DNA of 64,000 nt. Origin: Polytrichum commune. Its lineage: Eukaryota; Streptophyta; Polytrichopsida; Polytrichales; Polytrichaceae. This document shows, one piece after another, positions 47,169 through 57,457 of this stretch. Each line of letters opens with the position of its first letter. The stretch's first letter is position 1. The notes beneath the pieces were generated by a model that worked only from the letters and a program-made list of their open reading frames with translations, was not told the origin of the DNA and made no database searches. The DNA lies in assembly GCA_950295325.1 (NCBI GenBank), contig OX485803.1:18788001-18852000 (forward strand), written 5' to 3'. The translations under genes were made by a program, and so were the position numbers.

Positions 47169-48029
47169 GGAACATTGGTAGCACGTTCACCCTCTCCTAA
47201 TCATCTTCGCGTGGACATGGGAAGGAGGGGCTTAGTACCTATTTTGGTAGATAGACTATCGGATAGTTATTGTTAGTAGGTCTATATATTGGGCTAATTA
47301 ATGTTAGTAGATATATATAGGGTGTGCATGTGGGGGGTGTTGAGATTAGGGATTGTTTCTTTGCGAGTTTTCTTTTGTTGAGGATAATGTGTGTTAAGAA
47401 TCTGATGGAGATTTGTGAGAGGGTGGGCATGGAGGTGACTTGGAAGGAAGGTTGAAAAATACATCGAGGAAGTCCAATACGGAAAATATGTAGAACTATC
47501 ACCTATTCATTATGTACAATGTATCATGAAGAATAAATGACACTAAACATGAACTAGCAATATACAGTCAATTTGAACCTATGCATGATTTTGAGAAAAA
47601 ATGATTGTATACACATAGCTCTATTGACGGGTCCTATGATAGAATTGGCAAAACACATCCATAGATGCAAACTAAACCTCTTGTTGCAACCATGTTTTGT
47701 TGCATGTACATTGTGCCATGTGTGAAAAGTGTAAAACTAGAGTGGTGTTTTGACCACATTGCTACACTCGAAGTATACATATGATTAGGGTTTCCTTCAT
47801 ATGTCCTACTTTTCTTCCCCCACATACTTCCTAGTTAATCAAGTGTTGAAAACGAGTCTTTGAAGTGTGCATCAATTAGCTTCAATGATAGATATCACAA
47901 AGTTCATAAAGAAGTATAGTGGTCAAATTTATTCACAAAACCAACCCAATGGTGGGTAGATGGTTTGACAAATGAAACCCATGGGCACCAAACTTTGGAA
48001 TAAACATACATGTATCCTACAATTTTGAG
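47169..48029. other. GTE 3' flank and spacer
   Basis: An AATAAA lies at 47532-47537, about 364 nt after the GTE stop, and is a reasonable polyadenylation signal. Otherwise the stretch is AT-rich without recognisable genes. Confidence 0.4.
47532..47537 (+). terminator. Putative polyadenylation signal of the bromodomain gene
   Basis: AATAAA at 47532-47537 is the first canonical near-upstream element after the GTE stop codon at 47168. Its use is inferred from position only. Confidence 0.35.
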
Positions 48030-48230
48030 TGACAAAATGAAGTGAGGGGTTTGATGAGGATGACAACGTGTTGTTAAGTAATAGAAATGTAAGTTATTGA
48101 CAACATTAGCAAATAATGTTTCTCATAAGTGATGTTTACTTCAAAGTGCTTGGTGCATGCATGTAAGATGCGATTGTCCACAAGCTTGATGCAACTTTGG
48201 TCGTAGCACAAGATTATAAAGGGAATGCTT
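48030..48230 (-). pseudogene. Decayed Ty1/copia retrotransposon tail (RNase H end)
   Basis: On the minus strand, about 48120-48212 reads CYDQSCIKLVDNRILHACTK followed by HFEVNITYEKH without a stop. This matches the well-known copia RNase H ending (YCDNQSAIxLxxNPVFHARTKHIE). About 90-110 nt further along the same strand, in a different frame, is VVILIKPL, corresponding to the DxxTKPL end of copia polyproteins. Stops and frameshifts interrupt both sides, and no long terminal repeats or complete polyprotein are visible. Confidence 0.65.
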
Positions 48231-50388
48231 CCTCTAATTTGTGGTTCTTGCATGAGTCATTGTAATCTAAGTCACTAGCACATTCAAATATCATTACGCT
48301 CATGATATGTTAATTCCGCAACTATTGAATATATATTACTACTCCATTCAATAGAAATATCTTCTAGTTTGTGGAGAATGCATGAAATTGATCATCTTGT
48401 GTCTAGGCGTTGCCCATAGAAATTGACTCAAGTTGGCTATCACCCAAGTTGGCAAGAGGCACCCCAACCTGTAGTGGCTCCCACCTCTAGCTACATGGCA
48501 CACCTAGCAGTGACCACCGGACTTTCATGCAATTTGTTGAAATGAAGATCCTTTCATCCTGCATCTTCATTAGGGAAGTGGCCTCCACACACAAGTGGTC
48601 GAGTAGATACAATATTTGTAATAATGGCTCTAATCCTATTGACAAGAAACATGGTATGAAAATTCCAAGTTCATTGACATGCACCTTGGGGCAAAATAGA
48701 AAGGGTTCATTGTTGTTTGTAGCCCAATAATTGGTAAAAACCCTTGTCGTGTATACCATAGCCACCTATAAGCCCCATCACTTACTACTCAAAAAAATTA
48801 ACATTTTGGCACCAAAATGCCAAACCTGCTTATCTTCAGTATATCCAAATCAGAATAAAAAGTTGAACATCACAGAGCCCAAGTGTGGATATTGTTCATA
48901 CAATGATTGTGTTGACACCAAGGTGTAGGATGGCATATGTCTTGGTGACATTTGTTGAGTGCTTTTCTATCAATAGGAATGGGATATAAATAGATGTGGG
49001 AAGCCCTTAGTCACATGATGTCATTTTTCAAGCTGAATGCAATATTCTGGGATCTCAAATTTGAAAAATGAACGGCACTTTAAAAAATACACAGTATATG
49101 AGAAAACTATCCACAATAACATGCAAAAAAGCATGAACCGGTTCTATTTAATCTCCCCTTCCAGAATAATTAGAACACATAGCCTGTGTCGAGTAAAACT
49201 GACAGTCTTCATGCAATAATCTTCTATGTCAAAATGCATTAGTGGGGATTGATGTGATTCTAATGTGCAGATCTTGCTAAATTCCTCCCTCAGGTGATGA
49301 CTGTATTTAGCAAAGTTCTGTAAAACAGAGTCGTCAATTAGGCTCAGTCTGCCTGGAGAGTTTGAGAATCACCATATTGATGATGCATCCAAAACCGCTC
49401 GTACTTCTCACTTGAACTATAGCATCAAGATCTCGAGTAATTTGTAGGTTTTATTCACAAATTGCAGGGCAGAATGTGAGGAACCTGAGCATAAAAGCAT
49501 GATACAGCCATGTTTGAATGCTGAAATAGCTAGCTCATAAGTGTCTTCAGGTTACAAGCTTAACAAAAACAAGTGCATCCTATGCTGCTTCTTGAGTGTT
49601 GTCATCTCCCTCATGGATTTCTGCAAGGGTGGTGTGCCAGACCTTCTTCATTCTATATAATGCTGGATAACCTGAACCTACATCAATTCTACACTCTTAT
49701 CTCAGCTTCAAAAGCCTCATCAATTGAACGTCAGCGATTTATCCCCACCTTCAGATGAGACCTGCTCTGAGAACTAAGTTAGTATGGACACGTCCCTTTC
49801 TGTTGTGTCACAGGAACACTAATTCTCCTGTACCCCTCCGCAAAAGTGTGGTGTCAGTGAATAGTTCAGCAAGCTTCTCTGCTGCAGAGTTCCTCAACTG
49901 GCTATTGCCCAGACACGGTTCAGTATCTGACACAAAGTTCAAGAGGAGCCGTTCTCACAAGCGGATTAACACCAACGTCGTAGTGGCAGCAGCTAAACAC
50001 CAATGTTGCAGTACTCATCAAAAACTTACAGGAAACAAGAAGCAGATGGGGTTTTGTGAGACGGGCAGGACAAATACTTAACCTCTGTGTCAGATTGTAG
50101 TTGCCAGTGCCTCCAAATGTCTTAGTCAATTGCACTTGCATTCAGCCCGAAATTGACACCTCAAAATGTTTGAGGCAACCTTCACCTTCATTTCTGGAAA
50201 TCTTCTGTGCTTGCTGCTGTCAATCCAGCGAGTATGAATGAACCCACAGGTTCTCAAGAACATACATCCAAGTCTGCAACAGAGTTTTGAACCCCTGATG
50301 ACACCCACCCCTTCCAACCAAAAAAATTGTATTCTAGATTTTGCATGCATGACACAGACAAAAGCTGAGAACCCAGCAGCATCTAGCT
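48231..50388. other. Spacer including the presumed 3' UTR of the DnaJ gene
   Basis: No further gene is recognised. The last part (about 49430-50388) is the likely 3' UTR of the minus-strand DnaJ gene. A minus-strand AATAAA lies at 49450-49455, about 935 nt past the DnaJ stop. The 48231-48960 part may include more degraded copia sequence, but I cannot align it reliably. Confidence 0.35.
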
Positions 50389-53223
50389 TCAACTGTCTAT
50401 CACATCAGCTGGGGTTGATGCTGGATCCAGCTCCAGGCAACCCTCAGGCACGCCTGGAATTTCATGTGCTGTGATTTGCTGTGAAGGTACTCGATGTGAA
50501 AATCTTGGCAAGTCATTTGCTGATATTGGTAGGAATGCATCCCCTACAGGTCTCCAAAGAGTTTTGTAATCTTCCATCTTCTTGAGTAACACAACACTAG
50601 GCCCCCGTAAGTTTGTAAACTCCTTTTTAACTACCACCATGTCATAGCGGAACTGGAATTTTCCGTCTGATTTTGACTCGGGGACCTCGTTGTCAAAATC
50701 TCTATACATAGCCCACACCTCATTTACTCTTGGATAAACCTCAAACAGTTTCAGGTTTTTCTTCGGTGTCATCACATGCGAAAACATGTTAATTGTGTCA
50801 AACTCAACTGGATCACCAATCTTGAACTCCCCAATGCTGAGAGAAAGGTCATACGTGTTTAACCAGGTGTTATTTGGCTTCGTTTGTTGCATTGACTCCA
50901 ACCAATAGCCAGACACTGTAAATGGATTTTGGGATACTTTCGTGATCTTACAGTAGTACCGAGGCATGCCATCTTGTTCATCATATACAGCCCAGAATTG
51001 ATCCTTCCTCACATCCGACTCGGTGCGATCGGCATCAAAGTCATGAAAGTCAGGATCCATAACACAAAGTTCTGCCGAGGATGTGGGAGAGCTCGCAAGA
51101 TTAATATCTTCCTCTGACTTTAGGGAGCAACTGGCTTTCGAGATCCTGTCAGGCAAACCAGTACTGCGAGTCCCCTTCTCCAACTTGTCTTCACTGATGG
51201 AATTTGCTTTCCTATTTGATATCTTGACATCTCCTTCCATCTTTGTGTCACTCCAAGCACCAGGTGTTTCTTTCCCCAGTGACTCCTGTTCTACCCCGAC
51301 CTTTTCTCCTGAGCTAGGTTTTTTTAAACCAGAATTTGGATTCCTAAACTTTGCTGCTGCATTTTGCCTAAAATCCTCCACTGGTCTCTCCTTTGCTAAT
51401 GCAGACCCACTACTCCCCTCTTTCACAATTCCATCTTTATAGGAGACCTTACCATCACCCTCACGCCCACTGACCCATGTATCCTGATCGTCGTCATCGT
51501 CATCATCATCATCAACAACTGACTTACCCTTCTCTACCCTACTAACATTTCCAAAACTGCTACCATCCACATCCAGCCTGGGCCTCTTAGAATTTGGAGA
51601 TCCTTCAAATTCATCATCACTTCCATCAATTCTGTAAGTCACGTTCCTTCTGTTCCTCAATGACCTTCTTGGAGTCAACTTCCGCGTTGAAACACCAGAA
51701 GAATCTGCATGAATACCACCAGCTGACTCATTTTGGTCCAGTTTCTCATCCTCATCATCCTCGTCCTCAACTTCATCTTCTTTCTTACTGCGCTTCCTAG
51801 ACAATCTCCTTAGTCCACCTCTTTCAACAGTCTTCCTTTTGGATTCTTTATCAGCTGCATGCTTCCGTTTACTCAACAACCGCTCAAGTGCCTCCTTTGA
51901 CTTAGCTTCGTCGCGTGCTTTCTTCACAGCTTCCTTCTCCTGTTGTTTCTGAGCCTTCTCTCTCTCTTTCTCTTTCCTCTTTGATTCCCTCTCTGCATCC
52001 AATCTATCCCTCTTTGCCTTCTGATACATTTCATGCACCAGATTTTGAGCTGCTGCGGCAGCAGCAGTTTTGCTCGCAGCTGCTGTATGAGAGTCTCCAT
52101 GAGCATGTGCATTTCCATTCCCAGTGGCAGTTCCCGAAGCTCCATTGCCTTGTGCAGAACCGTGGAACTTGTAATCCTGTCGACCAGTCTGATGTTGCAC
52201 ATTGATATCATGCGACCATGTGTACACCTTGGCACCATTCGCCGTTGTTGCATTGATATCCTTTGCCGTAAATGGTTTCTTACATTTCTGACACAGAAGC
52301 TGGAAATTTAAATAAGTGCGCAGATATTGATACTGCATCCGACACAGAGGACATGAAGTCCAGAAGGTGAGCGATGGGTGGGGGGCTTGAGGGCCTGAAC
52401 CAGCACTTGCTTGGGCAGGAGATTGATATTGTGGGTGATGAGAAGAATGAGGTTTTGCTGTCTCAGAAACACGAGTGGGCATCTGAGGTACACTACCCTT
52501 GAAGCCTCGCTTCAGATCATGCATATTTCTCTTGCTCTTATCAGAAAGAACACCGAACGCTTCCCCAATGAGTTTAAATGCAGCTTCAGCTCCAACCGAC
52601 TTATTCTTGTCCGGATGCAGTAGCAAAGCAAGCTTTCGGTACTGCCGCTTGATTAAGCTGTCATCCGCCGATGGGTCCACCTGACACAAAACCCACAGAA
52701 AAAGAAGTTGACACAGATATGACTGCACATGCTGGAAAGACACACTTCCTGAGTGACAACTACTCTGCACAACAGTTTGCCCACATCATCACAACTCGTA
52801 CTGACCACGAAGAAACACTGATGGAGCCCGTCATTGGACATGATGAAAGAGTGGGTAACGTACATCAAACGATAACCCAATGCCAACTGGATCAGGCGAT
52901 TATCGCAAAATAGCCACAAAAATGGAGAGCCTCTATACATTCTGCTCCGCTCTGGCGATTGATACCAAAAGGATGACAGAAACATATGCACATGCAGCAC
53001 TTTGAAATAGTCCCATATTGTTTTGTAAGGTAGTTTTGAGCTGCCATAATAAAATCTCATACCTTAGGATCCATCTAAACTTTTTCCCTGCAACGAACCA
53101 ATGCAGGAGGACCCGCTTTGCGCGTATTGCAGGAGACAAGAAGTTGAAAGAAGAGTGTTGTTTTTGACAATCCCCTAATTCTTGAAATAGGGCATGGGGT
53201 TAAAGAATATGTATGAGGGATGG

Positions 53224-53255
<32 letters not shown>

Positions 53256-53475
53256 CCTCCAGGATACCATACCAATCCATCTCAATACCCCCAACCTTCG
53301 CCTGGGCCACGCTGTGAACATCCATGACAGCGAGCATTTGGGGTACCCCCTCCAGAGCAGGGTACAGCTGCTGGGCTTTAAGAACAAACTTCCTGGCTCC
53401 AGCAAAATCCTGCATTCCAAACTTCCTCTCTGCAATATCTCTTGCCCGGATTGCCTCATCTCTGTTGCACTCCAT
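50389..53475 (-). CDS. J-domain protein with zinc finger-like motif and C-terminal DUF3444 (836 aa, 2 exons)
   Basis: Exon 1 is 53475-53257 (73 codons, start MECNRDEAIRARDIAERKF) and exon 2 is 52680-50389. The 576-nt GT-AG intron splits the J domain between DWYGILE and VDPSADD. The J domain spans about residues 66-130 with the Hsp70-activating HPD at 95-97. A CxxC...CxxC motif follows (Cys 183/186/203/206; FWTSCPLCRMQYQYL and LLCQKCKKPF). Next come an Ala-rich stretch, a Lys/Glu-rich coiled coil (about 290-370), acidic and basic tracts with likely nuclear signals, and DUF3444 from about 630 to near the end (DQFWAVYDEQDGMPRYYCKI; VNEVWAMYRDF). This architecture is a plant J-protein class of largely unknown function, thought to be nuclear or cytosolic Hsp70 co-chaperones. 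The length is typical. Confidence 0.93.
53223..53253. repeat. (GAA)n microsatellite abutting the DnaJ splice donor
   Basis: About ten GAA units on the plus strand; on the minus strand this is a CTT tract beginning at the fourth base of the DnaJ intron, immediately after GTA. It forms a pyrimidine run next to a 5' splice site. Confidence 0.85.
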
Positions 53476-54888
53476 CAAATCCCAAGCCAGACGGCAACAA
53501 GTGCTGCTGCCTGCTCATGCACTCTCCCTAATTAATTGTCCAATTCCCCTCCCTGCCCTACCACAACAAGATGCCTAAAAGCCCATGCCACCCAGCAGCG
53601 CTCCTCTTAACACCACGCATCCGACCTTCGACCAAATTATGTGTTGTCGTCACTCTAACCACTGATTCCCTTTCCAAAAATGCATACTCCTCTCCTTCCC
53701 AAAGCTCATGACACCTCTGGGGTCCCCCCTGCTCTCCATTCCCATAAAGTGCAAGCAAGAACCTTAAAACCCTAAGCATCAGCAAAACTGGCAATGCCTG
53801 TGCACTACTGCACCTTCGTATCGCCTCCTGAAAGACTCCATCCCACGAAGACCCGCATTGTTGCACACAACCAGCCACGGATCCACATAGACACTCCGAC
53901 ACAATGTCATGCGTCCATGCCACAACATCAGCCCGCCAAACCAATTGTCCCTCCCAGTACCACCTTCTCCACCATCAGCATCACCATCATCCGCCCCACA
54001 GAACGAACACACACACACAACCTCATCAAAACCCTAACGACTCGCCCTCTCTTGCTCTCGGTTTGGTCCTCCCCTCTAGTCCTTCCTCCTCTTCTCACAC
54101 TCCCCAAATGCAAAGAAACCCCAAATTGTTAAAACTCCACATTCCCACGCTCCCGCATCACACTCCTGCCCTACCCCCCCCCCCCCTGCTCCGACCACCG
54201 TCATCGATATCGCCACACACATCTGCCCTCTTCCCGCCTTTTCAATTTCATGCCACCACTCCAATACATATCATCCCTGCTACGTACACAACTCCAGATG
54301 CTCAAAATTTCATCTCACCATCTCTCGAATCCGCATAACGGCGCGATGCCGCCCTGCAGCCATGCATGGACATCGATCAATATCCTTAGGCTCTCTCTCT
54401 CGCATCCTACAAAATTTTCCCGTCGCGGCTGGGACCCGGAAGCACGCAAACCCCCAACACGCGGGGGGAAGCTCCAAGCGGAGCAGGCAAACGAAGGCCC
54501 AACCGACCCTCCCCCGAACCTGCACCGAACCTATTCCGATCCTGACTGCTTCCGACCCCGCCCCGAGGCTACCCCGAGCGTGGGGTTCTCCGAGCCTGCG
54601 CCCCGGGGGGCTGTTCCGTTTCCGAACCTACCCGCCCCGTCCGAGCCTAGCGCGGACCTGATTCTGTTACCGGGCCTACGCGAGGGCGGCCCGCGAAAGC
54701 GGGTGGGTGGGTCCGATGGCATGCGGACCGTAGTTTGTAGATCGAAATCGACGGCTGAGAGTCCCCTGCTTGTAGATCCGTGGGGCCAGCTACTCTACTG
54801 CGCAGAGCCCGCAGCCTTTAGGTCTGATTGACTAATGTTAGTACTAAGAAGAATTTGGGGGCTTCTTATTATTATAGTCTCCTGGGAC
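53476..54888 (-). promoter_or_regulatory. DnaJ upstream region: C-rich leader and GC-rich promoter block
   Basis: Upstream of the DnaJ start the plus strand is C-rich (53480-54350, including a 13-base C run at 54174-54186) and then becomes very GC-rich with many CG dinucleotides (about 54410-54720). This is the likely promoter and 5' leader on the minus strand. The plus-strand open frame 54250-54831 is Pro/Arg-rich and matches no family, so I treat it as a composition artefact. Confidence 0.4.
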
Positions 54889-54936
54889 TTGGCCAGGCTA
54901 GACGTCCGCCTTTTTGATGTTGGCCTCCATCACTAT

Positions 54937-55427
54937 TACACTCTAAACTCCGTAGTATCACACCTGTGGCAACCAAAGTGCACGTGATATTACGGAGTTT
55001 TGTAGTATTTATATGGATGCGTGATACTATAGAATTAGTGTAGCATGTGACTTTATGGAATAACACAAAGGAGATGTGAGGACAATTTGATTTCGTTCTC
55101 CTCTCACTTACGCTATTGTGATCCACTCCACTTGTTGGCCTTCCCGGGCGATGTGGCGGACGCATGCACCAACATTCAACAAGTGGCATCAAAAGAAGAA
55201 GAAGAAGAAGAAGAAGGTGACACTCCACATGTTGACACATAATGCAATGCAAGGGTGTGGGTTGACTTCTTTGGTGGTTTGCATTAATGACAAAATTTGT
55301 GATATAAAGGAGAGAAATGCGACAATAAGGAATGAGATTTGAACTACGAACATCCGTTCCCTAGGGTTTCGGGATATTAAAGAGTGTGTGACATTATGGA
55401 GGTTGATATTACAAAGTTTAGGGTGTA
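54937..55427 (+). mobile_element. TACAC-end MITE, copy A (491 bp)
   Basis: It starts TACACTCTAAACTCCGTAGT and ends with the reverse complement of TACACCCTAAACTTTGTAAT, giving imperfect terminal inverted repeats of about 25 bp. Both halves align in reverse orientation to copy B (56639-57001); copy A has about 130 bp more in the middle, including an AAG microsatellite (about 55192-55216). It is non-coding. The superfamily is not assignable from the target site. Confidence 0.7.
55192..55216. repeat. (AAG)n microsatellite
   Basis: About eight AAG units within MITE copy A. It is absent from copy B, so it arose or expanded after the copies separated. Confidence 0.85.
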
Positions 55428-56638
55428 CTAAGGTAAAGGAGGTCCAATAAAAACATGACCTCCATAAGATTGTGTTTTATTAGCTCTGTCCCATTGGGGG
55501 TAGTAGGCCTGGGCACATGGCTCAAAAATTAGCCGCTTGGGAAGTCAAGCAACCAATTGGGGTGGCGGTAATGTGTATCTAAAATCCATGCTATATCCAA
55601 GGCAAGCCACCATGCATGCCACATAATGCAATAAAAAATGTAGCATGTTATTTACCCACCGCAATAAACATATTGCATGGGTTTCATCTTATGATAAAAA
55701 TATGCATCTGACCATAAATTACCATGATGTTCCGATCTTTACTTTTGCGGCTCCAAGGGTCACCCAAGTTGTGGAAGCCCAGGCCACGTGCCCAACCTTA
55801 AGAGACTAGGTGGTCACTTTTGGCTCTGGACAATGATGCTCAAGTATGAGCAATAGTGGGTGGTTGAGAAAAATATCATTAGATGAAAATCTCTCGGTTT
55901 GTCGAGGAGGAGGCTTATAGGCCTTTCCCGAAATGCCGCCCTTTGAGGTGGCCACGTCACTTTGTAGGGTTAGGGTTTGTCTATTTGAAGTTCGAATCCT
56001 CGGAAGCCTAGTCGCAGAGAAAACTCTCGGCATGGCTTCTTCATCTCAGTTGCCACATTAGCCACTGTATGCTTGATCAAATCTACTTGTGACTGCAACC
56101 AATTAGACATATATTACAATCTTTTCCAAGTTGCAACCAATCCCATCTTGGGAGAGTGGAAACATGTTTCTTCCTTTTGCCTATAAGTTTGTCCTTGAAT
56201 GAATGTATATCAATGAGTGTGGAAACGAAACAATCAATGTGGATGAAACTAAGTTAACTTTGTATAGCTAAAAATTCATGCAAGAAACTAGATAGAGCTA
56301 TCTAAAACTTAAGTTAATTGTCACTCTTAAGATAAGGCACAACAATTTTCAATTAATCATCAATCCATCCAATGGGCAAACCCTAACATGCGTAGCACCT
56401 TGTTCATGTCGAGTGGGTTTATATATGCTAATTTAAGGTATTTGATGCTAATTTTCATATCAAATTGTTCCAAAAAAATGAAACCTACATGTTCTAGTAG
56501 TATTGCATGTGTTTTCACCTTGGGGAGTAATGGTAGGGGGCTCAACTTCAAGAGGTGGACGTCTAGACTTGGCCCTTGAACTTTGTCATACAATGTTTAT
56601 GTGATATATTGCACTTTTGATTCGAGAATTGAATGAAT
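55428..56638. other. Non-coding stretch between the two MITE copies
   Basis: No gene is recognised. Short open frames at 55806-56033 and 56360-56593 (minus) match no known family. The stretch includes the right end of the 54891-56573 TIR element. Confidence 0.4.
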
Positions 56639-57001
56639 TACACCCTAACCTTCGTAATATCACCATCCTTAATGTCACACATTCTTTTGTATCTCGGGAT
56701 CCTAGAGAACATACGTTTTTAATTTTAATCTCCCTCCTTGTTGTCGCATTTCCCTCCCATATATCATGGGTTTTGACATGAAAGGTTATCCACCTAATAA
56801 TCCAAATCACATGCTTGCATGCATAACATTGTCATCGCTGTAGTTTTTGTCATTATTGCAATGTTGACTTTGCGTTATTCCATAATGTCACATGCTACAC
56901 TAATTCTCTATTATCATGCATCCATGTTAACACTACATACCTCCTTAACATCACATCCACGTTGGTTGCCACAAGAGTGATATTAGGGAGGTTAGAATGT
57001 A
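56639..57001 (-). mobile_element. TACAC-end MITE, copy B (363 bp, inverted relative to copy A)
   Basis: It starts TACACCCTAACCTTCGTAAT and ends with the reverse complement of TACATTCTAACCTCCCTAAT. Shared internal strings with copy A, read in reverse, include GAATTAGTGTAGCATGTGAC-type sequence, GCATTTCCCTC and TGTGGCAACC. Together with copy A it forms a large imperfect inverted pair with a spacer of about 1.2 kb. Confidence 0.7.
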
Positions 57002-57028
57002 CTATAAAAAAATGTAATGACACTATAT

Positions 57029-57347
57029 GGCAATAGCCATACACCCACCTCACTAAGTTGGGCTCCCATCAACATCACCCATAATGAAAATGTGATCGAT
57101 TGTATTATGGCCTATATATTCATGTTACTAGGAGGATTTCCATGGTACTTAATATTAGAGTTCCCATATTAGTTTAGAGGGACTTGTTGGCCAAGACTAA
57201 ACACCCACCTCTACGAGTTGGGCCCCCACCAACATCGCCTGAGGTGAAAACACAATTAATTACAATGTAGACAATACATTTGTGTTTTTAGAAGATTTTG
57301 CCTCGTAATTAGCATTAGAGGCCCCAAATTAGTTCACATGGACCCAC
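57029..57347. repeat. Tandem duplication, two units of about 160 bp
   Basis: Units 57029-57188 and 57189-57347 align along their length: CACCCACCTC..GAGTTGGGC.CCC..CAACATC near the start and TTAGAG..CCC..ATTAGTT near the end. They are strongly diverged, so the duplication is old. Confidence 0.65.
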
Positions 57348-57457
57348 TTTAGATCGATTACTTACAAACATATGGGGCTCAAGTTATCACTAGACCCCCT
57401 TTACCTCGGTAATGGTGGCAGGGCCCAAATCAAAGAGGTGGGTGCCTAGCCTTGGCC
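57189..57457. mobile_element. Short TIR element of the GGCCAAG family (269 bp)
   Basis: The left end GGCCAAGACTAAACACCCAC (57189) and the reverse complement of the right end GGCCAAGGCTAGGCACCCAC (57457) match over about 43 bp. The same end type borders the 1.68-kb element at 54891-56573. It is non-coding; no clear target duplication. Confidence 0.55.

Larger units (their letters stand above)
54891..56573. mobile_element. Larger TIR element (ends GGCCA-G-CTAGACGTCC), 1.68 kb
   Basis: The left end 54891-54930 (GGCCAGGCTAGACGTCCGCC onward) matches the reverse complement of the right end at about 56531-56573 (GGCCAAGTCTAGACGTCCAC onward) over about 40 bp at roughly 75 percent. The interior encodes nothing recognisable and contains the TACAC-end MITE at 54937-55427. 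No clear target duplication was found, so the superfamily is undecided. Related ends occur at 57189-57457. Confidence 0.5.

Noticed and set aside
51915-52311. Plus-strand open frames within the DnaJ locus
   Set aside because: They are antisense shadows of the Lys/Glu-rich and Ala-rich parts of the DnaJ coding exon.
53194-53535. Plus-strand frame with a poly-Lys stretch
   Set aside because: The Lys run is the GAA microsatellite and the rest is antisense to DnaJ exon 1.
54250-54831. 193-codon plus-strand open frame
   Set aside because: Pro/Arg-rich sequence in a GC-rich promoter-like block with no recognisable domain; best explained by lack of AT-rich stop codons.
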